Below are positions 16,421-27,711 of a stretch of DNA of 64,000 bases, one piece after another. The DNA is from Janthinobacterium violaceinigrum (lineage in GTDB: Bacteria > Pseudomonadota > Gammaproteobacteria > Burkholderiales > Burkholderiaceae_D). The translations under genes and the position numbers were made by a program. Position 1 is the stretch's first letter; every line of letters starts with the position of its first letter. Where the stretch lies: the NCBI RefSeq assembly GCF_009208555.1, contig NZ_WFLI01000035.1:1-64000 (forward strand), given 5' to 3'. The notes beneath the pieces were generated by a model. That model was not told where the DNA came from, searched no databases, and worked only from the letters and a program-made list of their open reading frames with translations.

Positions 16421-19087
16421 ATGAGTATCCGTAATCTCGACAAGCTGTTCAAGCCAGCCTCGGTGGCCCTGATCGGCGCCACGGCGCGCGAACGCAAGCT
16501 GGGCGCCATCGCCCTGTACAACCTGCTCGGCGGCGGCTACCAGGGTGACATCTGGCCCGTCAATCCCAAGTACGACGAGCTGATGGGCCTGAAATGCTAC
16601 CGCAAGCTGGCGCAGCTGCCGAAAGCGCCGGACCTGGCCATCATCTGCACGCCGCCCGCCACCATCACGGCCCTGATCCGCGAACTGGGCGCACTGGGCA
16701 CGCGCGCCGCCATCGTCATGACGTCCGGCCTCGATCCCGTGCGCGAACAGTCGCTGCGCCTGGCCATGCTGAAGGCGGCCAAGCCCCACCTGCTGCGCAT
16801 CCTGGGCCCCAACAGCATGGGGCTGCTCGTGCCGAAACTGGGGCTGAACGCCAGCTTCGCCCACGTGGGGGCGACCAGCGGCAAGATCGCCTTCGTGTCG
16901 CAGTCGGGCGCGCTCGTGTCGGGCGTGCTCGACTGGGCAAATGCGCATGGCGTGGGCTTTTCCAAGTTCATTTCGCTGGGCGCCAGCTACGACATCGATT
17001 TCGGCGACCTGCTCGACTACCTGGCGGGCGACGTCGACACGGCCGCCATCCTGCTGTACATGGAAGACATCCAGGCGGCGCGCAAATTCATGTCGGCGGC
17101 GCGGGCGGCCGCGCGCAGCAAGCCCGTCATCGTGCTGAAAGCGGGGCGCGCGCCCGAAGGCGCGGCCGTGGCGGCCTGGCATACGGGCGCGCTGGCCGGT
17201 TCCGACGCCGTGTACGACGCGGCCATCCGCCGCGCCGGCATGCTGCGCGTGTACTCAGCCGAGGAACTGTTCGACGCCGTGGAAACCCTCACGCACATCC
17301 GCTCGCAGCGGGGCGAGCGCCTGGCGATCTTGTGCAACGGCGGCGGCCTGGGCGTGATGGCCACCGATGCGCTGGTGGGCAGCGGCGGCAAGCTGGCCGA
17401 ACTGTCGCCCGATACCGTGATTGCGCTGGAAAAAGCCTTGCCGCGCGGCTGGTCGCACGACAACCCCGTCGGCCTGCCCGGCGACGCGGCCGTGCAGCGC
17501 TATGCCGACGCCATCGTGCCGCTGCTCGACGAGCCGCAGGCGGACGCCTTGCTGCTGCTGCACGCGCCCACGGCCATGGTTTCGTCGATCGATATCGCGG
17601 AAGCCGTCACGCCGCTGATCAAGGCCACCTCGCGCACGGTGCTGTCGTGCCTCCTGGGCGGCACCACCGTGGCGCCCGCGCGCCAGGTGTTCAACCGGGC
17701 CGGCATTCCCACCTACGACACGCCGGAAAAGGCCGTGCATGGCTTCATGCAGATCGTGCAATACCGGCGCAACCAGGAAACCCTGATGCAGGTGCCGGCG
17801 CAGCTGCCCATGTCGGCCACGCCGCGCCGCGCGCGCGTGCGCGAAATCGTCGCCGCCGCGCTGGCCGCCGGCCAGACGGTGCTGGGCGAATGCCGCTCGA
17901 AGGAAATCCTGGCCGCCTACGGCATCCCCGTGGCCACCACGCGCATGGCGGCCGACGTGGAAGAGGCGCTGGCCGTGGCGGCGGACATCGGTTACCCGGT
18001 GGCGCTGAAAATCCATTCGCCCGACATCGCCCACAAGTCCGACGTGGGCGGTGTGGCGCTGGACCTGGACACGCCCGACATCCTGCGCACAGCCGCTGCG
18101 GCCATGCTCAAGCGCGTGCGCCGCATGCGTCCCGACGCGCTGATCGACGGCTTCACGGTGCAGCAGATGGCGCGCCGGCCGCAGTCGCATGAACTGATCG
18201 TCGGCGTGACGACGGACGCCGCGTTTGGTCCCGTGATATTGGTGGGGCAGGGCGGCATCGCCGTGGAAGTGACGGCCGACCATGCCATCGGCCTGCCGCC
18301 CCTGAACATGGTGCTGGCGCGCGACATGCTGGCGCGCACGCGTGTATCGAAACTGCTGGCCGGCTACCGCAACCAGCCGCCGGCCGACATCGACGCCATC
18401 TGCTACACCCTGATCCAGGTGGCCGAGCTGGTGGCCGACATCGGCGAGCTGGCCGAACTCGACATCAATCCGCTGGTGGCCGACGCCGATGGCGTGATCG
18501 CCCTCGACGCGCGCATCCGCCTGCAGCCGGGCCAGAAGAGCGACCGCCTGGCCATCCGGCCGTATCCGCAGGAGCTGGAAGAGCAGGTGACGTGGATGGG
18601 GCAATCCATCCTGCTGCGCCCCATCCGCCCCGAGGATGCGCCGCAGCACATGGACCTGTTCCACGCGCTGGACCCGGACGACGTGCGCCTGCGCTTTTTC
18701 ACGTCCATGCGCGAGCTGCCCGTGTCGCAGCTGGCGCGCCTGACGCAGATCGATTACGACCGCGCCATGGCCTTCATCGCCACGCACACGGGGCCGGACG
18801 GCAAGCCGGAAACCCTGGGCGTGGTGCGCGCCGTGGCGGACCCGGACAATATCCACGCCGACTTCGCCATCGCCGTGCGCTCGGCCCTGAAAGGCAAGGG
18901 CCTGGGCCACATCCTGTTTGAAAAGCTGGTCGATTATTTCCGCAGCCGGGGCACGGAAGCGCTGGTGGGCGAAGCGATGGCGCGCAACAAGGGCATGCAG
19001 CGGCTGGTGAAAAGCTTTGGCGGCGAGGTCACGCCGTCGGAAGAGCCGGGCGTCGTCAACCTGCATATCGGGCTGCGCGCGCCCTGA
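16421..19087 (+). CDS. Acyl-CoA synthetase (NDP-forming)-like protein fused to a GNAT acetyltransferase (Pat/YfiQ type)
   Basis: This 888-residue protein has the layout of bacterial protein lysine acetyltransferases. A CoA-binding Rossmann domain at about 1-130 (PASVALIGAT) comes first. A ligase-CoA domain follows, then an ATP-grasp domain at about 490-690, and finally a GNAT domain at about 720-888 with the acetyl-CoA loop SALKGKGLGHILF. His254 in WHTGALAG sits where active NDP-forming acetyl-CoA synthetases carry their phospho-histidine. Pat-type enzymes acetylate and inactivate acetyl-CoA synthetase and other targets. Whether this one also has synthetase activity cannot be told. It is monocistronic by spacing. 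Confidence 0.88.
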   Translation: MSIRNLDKLFKPASVALIGATARERKLGAIALYNLLGGGYQGDIWPVNPKYDELMGLKCYRKLAQLPKAPDLAIICTPPATITALIRELGALGTRAAIVMTSGLDPVREQSLRLAMLKAAKPHLLRILGPNSMGLLVPKLGLNASFAHVGATSGKIAFVSQSGALVSGVLDWANAHGVGFSKFISLGASYDIDFGDLLDYLAGDVDTAAILLYMEDIQAARKFMSAARAAARSKPVIVLKAGRAPEGAAVAAWHTGALAGSDAVYDAAIRRAGMLRVYSAEELFDAVETLTHIRSQRGERLAILCNGGGLGVMATDALVGSGGKLAELSPDTVIALEKALPRGWSHDNPVGLPGDAAVQRYADAIVPLLDEPQADALLLLHAPTAMVSSIDIAEAVTPLIKATSRTVLSCLLGGTTVAPARQVFNRAGIPTYDTPEKAVHGFMQIVQYRRNQETLMQVPAQLPMSATPRRARVREIVAAALAAGQTVLGECRSKEILAAYGIPVATTRMAADVEEALAVAADIGYPVALKIHSPDIAHKSDVGGVALDLDTPDILRTAAAAMLKRVRRMRPDALIDGFTVQQMARRPQSHELIVGVTTDAAFGPVILVGQGGIAVEVTADHAIGLPPLNMVLARDMLARTRVSKLLAGYRNQPPADIDAICYTLIQVAELVADIGELAELDINPLVADADGVIALDARIRLQPGQKSDRLAIRPYPQELEEQVTWMGQSILLRPIRPEDAPQHMDLFHALDPDDVRLRFFTSMRELPVSQLARLTQIDYDRAMAFIATHTGPDGKPETLGVVRAVADPDNIHADFAIAVRSALKGKGLGHILFEKLVDYFRSRGTEALVGEAMARNKGMQRLVKSFGGEVTPSEEPGVVNLHIGLRAP

Positions 19088-19201
19088 AAAAACGCCGGGG
19101 GCATGCCGCGGGTTTGTGCAGGATCAAACCCATCCCTGTCGGTAGTCTTTACACTTTCACTTCCAGGATGATATATCCAGCGCGTTTACGGGAGTGAGTG
19201 C

Positions 19202-19852
19202 ATGCTTACTGCAACATATATATTGGTTTCCCTGTCGGTGGAACAGGCAAGCATCCGCCTGAGTTTGTTGGCATTTCAAAAATACATGCATGTGCAGTTG
19301 CGCCAGCAGAGCAGCCTGAGCCTGACGCAGCTGCAGTACGCGGGCGACTGGCTGAGCCGGCTGTACCAGGGCGGCTACTGGCGCAAGGTGGAGATGTATC
19401 TGATTCCCGCCATACGCCAGGCCACGCCGCATGCTGATGGTTTGCTGGACGAAATCAATGGCTTGAACCATGCGGCGCTGGAAAGCATCAATGTCGTGCA
19501 GCAGCGCGCCGGCGCCGCCATCGAGCATTCCGAATTGCAGGCCGAGCAGCTGTGCGCGGCCATCGACGCCTTTTGCGGGGCCTTGCTGCAGCGCCTGGAA
19601 AAAGAAGAGCGCGAACTGTTCGCGCTGGCGCGCAAGGTCATCGTGGGCGAAGCGTGGTTTGCCATCGCCTACCAATTCCTCGCCCACGATGCGCGCGCGC
19701 AGGAAGCGCGCCGCGGCAAGGCGCAGGTGCTGCCGTTTGTCCTTCCGGCGCCGGGCACGCCTGACGGCGCCGCTGAAACCACGGGCAGCGCCGCTGCTGC
19801 CGGCGGGACCGCCGTGCCTGCCGTGGCGCAGCCCCTGCGCGCGCAGGCTTGA
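19202..19852 (+). CDS. Hypothetical helical protein, possibly hemerythrin-like
   Basis: I do not recognise this 216-residue protein with certainty. Residues 20-165 are strongly helical, with several His and Glu residues (for example HAALESINVVQQ and LEKEERELFALARKVI) reminiscent of the hemerythrin or four-helix-bundle style. No full set of metal ligands could be confirmed. The last 45 residues are low-complexity Ala/Gly/Pro. It has a good GGGAGTGAG ribosome site just before the ATG at 19202. It stands alone between the acetyltransferase fusion and the DUF349 gene. Confidence 0.65.
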   Translation: MLTATYILVSLSVEQASIRLSLLAFQKYMHVQLRQQSSLSLTQLQYAGDWLSRLYQGGYWRKVEMYLIPAIRQATPHADGLLDEINGLNHAALESINVVQQRAGAAIEHSELQAEQLCAAIDAFCGALLQRLEKEERELFALARKVIVGEAWFAIAYQFLAHDARAQEARRGKAQVLPFVLPAPGTPDGAAETTGSAAAAGGTAVPAVAQPLRAQA

Positions 19853-20029
19853 ACGGGAGCGAGCGCACACCCCGTTCGCCCGTTCGCGCCGGGGCTGCCG
19901 CCCTGGTTTTGCGCTGGCGTCTTCATGGGAGAAATGTTGTATTAGTCATTTGGTAACTTGTACATACCTGTCCGATGCAATACCCCGGGCTTTGTTATGA
20001 TGGTGGTTTTGATCCACGCGAAACCCGTC

Positions 20030-22609
20030 ATGTTCGAATTTCTTTTCAAGCGTTCTGCCAGCAAGCCTTCCGCACCAGACCCTGTCGTGGCAGAACAGGC
20101 CGCCGCCTCGGCGCAGAGCGCATCGCGCCGCGCCGAACAGGTTGCGCGTGCCCATGCCGTGGCGGGCGACGAAGCCGCCGCCGCCGATTTTATCGTTGCC
20201 AGCGAATTTGCCGATGCCCGCCTGATCGCGGCTGAACACGTCCATGCCTTGCCCCTGCTGGAAAAAGTCCACCAGGCCATGCGCAACACGGACCGCCGCG
20301 TCGCCAAGCTGATGCAGGGCCGTATCGACCTGATCCGCCACCAGGCGGCGGAAACCCAGCGCGCCCAGGCCAGCATCGACACGGCCCAGCGCCTGCTGAA
20401 CGATGACAAACTGAGCCCCAACCAGGTCGCCGAGCTGGATCGCCAATGGCAGGTCATCAAGGCCACGCCGGAACTGGCCACGGCCTTTGCCGCCGCACGC
20501 GCCGCGCTGGCTGCCCGCCTGGAAGCGCAGGTGCTGCTGCAGCGCGCCGTGATCGACGCCGTCGCTGCCGCCCGCGCACTGGCGGCCAGCGGCCAGGGCG
20601 CCGGGGAGTTGGCGCAGGCGCTGGCCCGCCTGGACGCGGACCATGCGCAGCATGCGCAATCGCCCGAGCGCGCATCGTTGCCGAAACACCTGGAAAGCGA
20701 TTTTACGCAGGCGCGCGAGCAGGCCCAGTCCGCCTTGCAGGCGCTGCAGCAGCACCAGGCCGTGTTCGACGCGCGCCAGGCAGCGCTGGCCGACTGGCAG
20801 GCGCAGGACGCCGCCACGCTCGACGTGGACACCCTGAAACGCGCATGGCAAGCCCTGCCGCGCCTGCCCGAGTCACCGCTGTCCGACAGCCTGCAGCAGC
20901 AATTTGCGGCCGTGCTGGCCAGCGCACCGGCGCCCGTGCAGGCGGCAGCGCCGGCCGCCGCGCCGGGTGCGGCGGAGACTGCGCCGCGCAAGCCGCGCCA
21001 GGAACACGCGCCCGTGTCGAAGGAAGAGACGGAACAGTTCGTCAAGACGCTGGACGCCATGGAAGCAGCCTTGCAGGACGGCTTGCTGCACGTAGCGTCC
21101 GAACACGACAAGACCTTGCGCGATAGCAAGCACGGCCGTTTGACGCCGGCCCAGTCCGACCGCCTGGCCCACGTGCGCGCGCAATTCAAGCAACTGGCCG
21201 ACTGGGCGCGCTGGGGCGGCAACGTCTCGCGCGAGGAATTGGTCAAGGCCGGCGAAGAGTTGCCGGCGCAACAATTACCGATGGCAGAGCTGGCCAAAAA
21301 GGTGGGCAGCCTGCGCGAGCGCTGGAAGTCGCTCGACACCTTGTCCGGCCCCGCGCCCAAGTCCCTGTGGGAGCGTTTCGACGCCGCCTGCAGCCTCGCG
21401 TATGCGCCGGCGGCCCAGCATTTCAAGCAGCTGGCCGAAGAGCGCCACGGCAACGCGGCCAAGGCCCAGGAACTGATCGCGGAAACGGCCGCCCTGGCAG
21501 CGGAAGAAAGTACCGACTGGAAGCATATCGCTTCCGCCTCGCAGCGTTTGCGCCAGGCGTGGACGCGCCTGGGCACCATTGACCGCAAGGAAAAGAAACG
21601 CCTGGATACGGAATTTGGCGCCGCCCTCGACGCCTTGTCGAAGCCGCTGGAAACGCAGCGCCAGATCGAGACGGCGCGCCGCGAACAATTGATCGTCGAA
21701 GTGGGCTTGCTCAAGCCGTCCGAGCGCAACACGGTCGACATGCTGAAAGCCTTGCAGGATAAATGGCAGGAACTGGCGAAGGCCCTGCCGCTCGAGCGCC
21801 GCGCGGAACAGGCGCTGTGGCAGCGTTTCCGCGCCGCCTGCGACGATATCTTCGCCAAGCGCAAGGAAACGGCCCATGCGGCCGACCACGAGCGCCGCGA
21901 ACACCTGCACGCGCGCGTGGCGCTGTGCGCCAGCCTGGAAACGGCCGTCGTGCCCGAGGGCGACGACAAGGCGCGCACGGCCTTTATCAATCACTTGCTG
22001 CGCGACACGCGCGCCGCCTGGAATGCCACGGGGCCCGTGCCGCGCGCCAGCGAAGCGAATATCGAGCAGCGCTACCAGGCGGCTGTCGCCGGCCTGCAGG
22101 CGCAGGCGGACGCCATCGCCGAACGTGCGGGCGCGGCCCAGGCCAACGCCCTGCGCGACAAGCTGCGCCTGACGCAGGCGCTGGAAACGGCCCTGATCGA
22201 AGGCGATGCCGGCACGGATGGGGCCACCTGGTCCGAGCGCTGGAGCGCCTTGCCGCCGCTGGACGCCCAATACGAACGCAGCCTGCAGCAGCGCTTTGCC
22301 GCCGCCCAGGCCGCGCTGGGCGAGGGCGCTGCCGCCTACGTGCAGCAGTTGCAGGCCGGCCAGGCCCGCTTGCTCGATGAAGTCTTGCGCCTGGAAATCG
22401 TCGCCGGCGTCGACAGCGGCGCCGAATTTGCCCGCGACCGCCTGAAAATGCAGGTGGAAGTGCTGCAATCGTCGCTGAAATCGGGCCAGAAGCCGCTCAC
22501 GCAAGTGTCGCAGCTGATGCAGCTGTGCGCTATTGCCGCTGCCACCGACACGCGCACGGCCAGCCGCATCGAAACCCTGCTGCGCCGCATCGGAGGCAAC
22601 GTCAAATGA
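20030..22609 (+). CDS. DUF349 repeat protein
   Basis: This 859-residue, highly helical protein is built from repeated DUF349 units, recognisable by recurring W-x-x-L...LW-x-RF patterns such as RWKSLDTLSG...LWERFDAAC and KWQELAKALPLERRAEQALWQRFRAAC. It has long Ala/Gln-rich coiled-coil stretches and a Pro/Ala linker near residues 305-325. I start at MFEFLFKRSASK (20030); 24 further codons are open upstream but include no conserved sequence. The last codons overlap moaE by 4 bp, so translation is coupled. The molecular function of DUF349 proteins is not established. Confidence 0.82.
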   Translation: MFEFLFKRSASKPSAPDPVVAEQAAASAQSASRRAEQVARAHAVAGDEAAAADFIVASEFADARLIAAEHVHALPLLEKVHQAMRNTDRRVAKLMQGRIDLIRHQAAETQRAQASIDTAQRLLNDDKLSPNQVAELDRQWQVIKATPELATAFAAARAALAARLEAQVLLQRAVIDAVAAARALAASGQGAGELAQALARLDADHAQHAQSPERASLPKHLESDFTQAREQAQSALQALQQHQAVFDARQAALADWQAQDAATLDVDTLKRAWQALPRLPESPLSDSLQQQFAAVLASAPAPVQAAAPAAAPGAAETAPRKPRQEHAPVSKEETEQFVKTLDAMEAALQDGLLHVASEHDKTLRDSKHGRLTPAQSDRLAHVRAQFKQLADWARWGGNVSREELVKAGEELPAQQLPMAELAKKVGSLRERWKSLDTLSGPAPKSLWERFDAACSLAYAPAAQHFKQLAEERHGNAAKAQELIAETAALAAEESTDWKHIASASQRLRQAWTRLGTIDRKEKKRLDTEFGAALDALSKPLETQRQIETARREQLIVEVGLLKPSERNTVDMLKALQDKWQELAKALPLERRAEQALWQRFRAACDDIFAKRKETAHAADHERREHLHARVALCASLETAVVPEGDDKARTAFINHLLRDTRAAWNATGPVPRASEANIEQRYQAAVAGLQAQADAIAERAGAAQANALRDKLRLTQALETALIEGDAGTDGATWSERWSALPPLDAQYERSLQQRFAAAQAALGEGAAAYVQQLQAGQARLLDEVLRLEIVAGVDSGAEFARDRLKMQVEVLQSSLKSGQKPLTQVSQLMQLCAIAAATDTRTASRIETLLRRIGGNVK

Positions 22610-23079
22610 GCACTTCCGTCCGCGTCCAGCACGCCGATTTTGACCTCAGTCAAGAAATCGCACAATTGCGTGCAGGCAACCCCAAGGTAGGCGCCGTCGT
22701 CGGCTTCGTCGGCACGGTGCGCGACATGAACGAGGGGCTGGACGTGGCGGCCATGGAGCTCGAGCACTATCCGGGCATGACGGAAAAGTCCATCGAAGCC
22801 ATCGTGGAGCAGGCGCGGGGCCGCTGGCCCCTGTCGGGCGCGTTGGTGATCCACCGCGTGGGTCCCTTGCTGCCGCAGGAACAGATCGTGCTGGTGGCCG
22901 TCTCGTCCGCCCACCGGGGCGAGGCGTTTGCCGCCTGCGAGTTCATCATCGACTACCTGAAGACGGAGGCGCCGTTCTGGAAGAAGGAAGACACGCCCGA
23001 AGGGGCGCGCTGGGTCGATGCGCGCGACAGCGACGAGACGGCCCTGGACAAATGGGCGACAAAAGCAAGCACCATTTGA
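22606..23079 (+). CDS. moaE: Molybdopterin synthase catalytic subunit MoaE
   Basis: This 157-residue large subunit of molybdopterin synthase transfers sulfur from MoaD to precursor Z (cyclic pyranopterin) in molybdenum cofactor synthesis. Family hallmarks are AVVGFVGTVRD, LEHYPGMTEK, IHRVGPL, SSAHRGEAFAAC and the lysine-rich active-site segment LKTEAPFWKKE. A GGAGG ribosome site precedes the ATG, which overlaps the DUF349 stop (ATGA at 22606). No moaD or moeA is visible here, although moaE often sits beside them; clpB follows under its own promoter. Confidence 0.95.
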   Translation: MSTSVRVQHADFDLSQEIAQLRAGNPKVGAVVGFVGTVRDMNEGLDVAAMELEHYPGMTEKSIEAIVEQARGRWPLSGALVIHRVGPLLPQEQIVLVAVSSAHRGEAFAACEFIIDYLKTEAPFWKKEDTPEGARWVDARDSDETALDKWATKASTI

Positions 23080-23140
23080 ATCGTGTCTGCCGCGCACGCT
23101 AGCATTTGCCCAAATGCAGCGGTTTTCTGCTTTGTGTATG

Positions 23141-23167
23141 CTTGAAAAGTACTGCCTCACCCCAATT
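23141..23167 (+). promoter_or_regulatory. Heat-shock (sigma-32) promoter of clpB
   Basis: CTTGAAA at 23141-23147 and CCCCAATT starting at 23160 are separated by 12 bases. This closely fits the known sigma-32 consensus (CTTGAAA, 11-16 bases, CCCCATNT). It lies 34 bases before the clpB start and points toward it, which gives a clear heat-shock control signal. Confidence 0.85.
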
Positions 23168-23200
23168 TGGTTAACAACTAATTAACCGGGAGCGCTTTTC

Positions 23201-25807
<2,607 letters not shown>

Positions 25808-25832
25808 TTTACCCCAAAGGCGAACAAAAGCC

Positions 25833-25859
25833 GGGGTCAGACCCGCCGGGTCTGACCCC
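25833..25859. repeat. Perfect 13-bp inverted repeat of the GGGGTCAGACCC type
   Basis: GGGGTCAGACCCG at 25833-25845 is followed after a single C by its exact reverse complement at 25847-25859. The element sits 26 bases after clpB. There is no run of T on either side, so it is not a typical intrinsic terminator. Similar GGGTCTGACCCC palindromes are, to my recollection, common extragenic repeats in Oxalobacteraceae genomes. It may still end or protect the clpB transcript. Confidence 0.75.
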
Positions 25860-25992
25860 AGTTCTACGCTGTGGGGTGTTGGCGCAAGCTAACATCGGCA
25901 TAATCTAAAGCGGGGCGGTATCAGGCTAGACCTGATGCCGCCCTTCTTGTTATGATCGGTACTATTTTCTGACTAATTCCGGAGGCGGTACG

Positions 25993-27108
25993 ATGGCAAA
26001 CACATGGCAAGCAGGGCGGCGCATTGGAGTGGGATTGACCTTGGCGGCGGCCGTGCTGGCATTGCCTGCTCACGCCCAGGAAGAGAAGGTCTTGAACATC
26101 TATAACTGGTCCGACTATATCGGCGACGATACGATCAAGAATTTTGAAAAGGAAACGGGCATCAAGGTGCGCTATGATGTTTTCGACAACAACGAAATCC
26201 TCAATGCGAAACTGGTGGCGGGCAAGTCCGGCTACGACATCGTCGTGCCGACGGCCCAGTGGGCGCGCCTGCAGATCGATGCGGGCTTGCTGCGCAAACT
26301 CGACAAGAGCAAGCTGACGAACCTGGGCAACCTGGACCCCAGCCTGCAGGCCAAGCTGTCGAAGATCGACCCGAACAACGACTACCTGGTCGACTGGCTG
26401 TGGGGCTACACGACGGTGGGCATCAACGTCAACAAGGTCAAGGCCGCGCTGGGCGGCATGCCCATGCCCGACAATGCCTGGGACCTCGTCTTCGATCCGA
26501 AATATGCGGCGAAGCTGAAATCGTGCGGCGTATCCTTCCTCGATTCGCCGTCGGAAGTGCTGCCGGCCGCTCTGCAATACCTGGGCAAGCCCGCCTACTC
26601 GAAAACCGCTGGCGACTACCAGGAAGCGGGCAAGGTGCTACAAGCGATCCGCCCCTACGTGACCCTGTTCAGCTCGTCAGGCTACATCAATGACATGGCC
26701 AACGGTTCCGTCTGCGTAGCGCTGGGCTGGTCGGGCGACATCAACATCGCGCGCCAGCGCGCCATCGATGCGAAAAACGGCAATGTGATCCAGGTGCTGG
26801 TGCCGAAGACGGCCGCCCTGATGTTCGATACCATGGCCATCCCCGCCGACGCGCCCCATCCGACCAATGCGCACCTGTTCATCAACTACATCCTGCGCCC
26901 GCAAGTGCATGCCAGCCTGAGCAATAAGGTGTTCTACGCGAATCCGAATCCGGCCAGCATCAAATATGTGCGCAAGGACATCGGCGAGAACAAGGCCATC
27001 TTCCTGTCGGATGCCGACAAGCAACGTATGGCTGCGCCGGAAGCGACCACGGCCGATATCCGCCGCCTGATGACGCGCATCTATACGAAGTTCAAGACGG
27101 GAGTGTAA
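25993..27108 (+). CDS. potF: Polyamine ABC transporter substrate-binding protein, PotF-like
   Basis: This 371-residue periplasmic binding protein has a signal peptide ending near residue 28 (AHA-QEE). The mature part opens with LNIYNWSDYIGDDTI, the hallmark of PotD/PotF. It also has VFDNNEILNAKL, a central DYLVDWLWGYTTVGIN, and a Trp/Asp-containing LGWSGDINIARQRA segment that fits ligand contacts. PotF captures putrescine for the PotGHI importer. No permease or ATPase genes are next to it here, so it is an orphan or works with a transporter elsewhere. The substrate is inferred by family. Confidence 0.88.
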   Translation: MANTWQAGRRIGVGLTLAAAVLALPAHAQEEKVLNIYNWSDYIGDDTIKNFEKETGIKVRYDVFDNNEILNAKLVAGKSGYDIVVPTAQWARLQIDAGLLRKLDKSKLTNLGNLDPSLQAKLSKIDPNNDYLVDWLWGYTTVGINVNKVKAALGGMPMPDNAWDLVFDPKYAAKLKSCGVSFLDSPSEVLPAALQYLGKPAYSKTAGDYQEAGKVLQAIRPYVTLFSSSGYINDMANGSVCVALGWSGDINIARQRAIDAKNGNVIQVLVPKTAALMFDTMAIPADAPHPTNAHLFINYILRPQVHASLSNKVFYANPNPASIKYVRKDIGENKAIFLSDADKQRMAAPEATTADIRRLMTRIYTKFKTGV

Positions 27109-27117
27109 AAACAAGGA

Positions 27118-27155
27118 TGGCGCGAGAGACGGACTTGTGGCCGTCGCTGGCGCCA
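27118..27155. terminator. Stem-loop after potF
   Basis: TGGCGC at 27118-27123 pairs with GCGCCA at 27150-27155, and ACGG/CCGT inner arms extend the fold. It lies between the end of potF and the convergent small gene at 27178-27303. No T-run follows, so termination would need Rho or would be weak. Confidence 0.35.
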
Positions 27156-27177
27156 TGCGATATTGCCGAGGTGAACA

Positions 27178-27303
27178 CTACTCGTGGTAGCGGTCCAACA
27201 GCTTGTGGTGACTGCCGCGCATTTCTTCGATCAGTTCAAAGGCGACGAAGCCGATGATGGCGGCGAAGATGGCGATGAAGAGAAAAACGAGGAAGGTTAA
27301 CAT
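27178..27303 (-). CDS. Predicted 41-residue single-pass membrane protein
   Basis: A short open frame runs from the ATG ending at 27303 to a TAG at 27178. The first 24 residues are very hydrophobic (MLTFLVFLFIAIFAAIIGF), giving one transmembrane helix. A short charged tail follows with EEMRGSHH and ends DRYHE. A plausible promoter lies at 27389-27416 on the same strand. The clear helix-plus-tail structure suggests a real small protein. I do not recognise the family. Confidence 0.55.
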   Translation of the reverse strand: MLTFLVFLFIAIFAAIIGFVAFELIEEMRGSHHKLLDRYHE

Positions 27304-27388
27304 GGTCTTTCAGCCGCCGTTGGACGGCTGTCCGCTGGGTTGCTCAATGTGCCAGAGCAGCGCTCCAACACGTAGTTGATGCAATTAA

Positions 27389-27416
27389 ACTCTAGCAGAT
27401 CGGCAGCGCTTTGCAA
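27389..27416 (-). promoter_or_regulatory. Possible promoter of the small membrane protein gene
   Basis: On the minus strand, TTGCAA and TAGAGT are 16 bases apart. They correspond to the plus-strand hexamers at 27411-27416 and 27389-27394. The start codon is 85 bases further on. Both hexamers deviate from consensus, so this is tentative. Confidence 0.35.
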
Positions 27417-27501
27417 GGCTGCTGAGTTGTAATTTCCACCAGAATTTGTCCCAGCGCACTTTTTGCGCATTTCCCTGCTTGACCACCCTCATTGGACCAC
27501 C

Positions 27502-27711
27502 AGGTCATGCGCCATCACGGCCTTCAGATAAACACTGATCGGGCCGCCTGGTTCGCGTTGCGAGAACCTGTCCATCCTTGCGTTGGCCTTGCGCATTTCC
27601 CCTATTTCACCACGAGGTCATGCGCCATCACGGCCTTCAGATAAACACTGATCGGGTCGCCTGGTTCGCGCTGCGAGAACCACCACGCGCTGGCCTTGCG
27701 CATTTCCCACT
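27502..27711. repeat. Tandem duplication of the 3' end of sixA
   Basis: The segment 27502-27601 is a near-copy of 27615-27711, the last part of the sixA coding sequence. The first 67 bases, from AGGTCATGCGCC to GCGAGAACC, differ at only two positions. The copies then diverge for about 10-16 bases and agree again in GGCCTTGCGCATTTCCC. The repeat period is about 113 bases. The left copy lies downstream of the sixA stop and is non-coding debris of a partial gene duplication. Confidence 0.85.

Noticed and set aside
19942..21990. A 682-codon open frame antisense to the DUF349 gene
   Set aside because: Composition is dominated by Ser, Ala, Arg and Cys, typical of a shadow of an Ala/Gln-rich coding strand, with no recognisable family.
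22525..22606. A molybdenum cofactor riboswitch before moaE
   Set aside because: moaE starts inside the end of the DUF349 gene, leaving no leader for a riboswitch.
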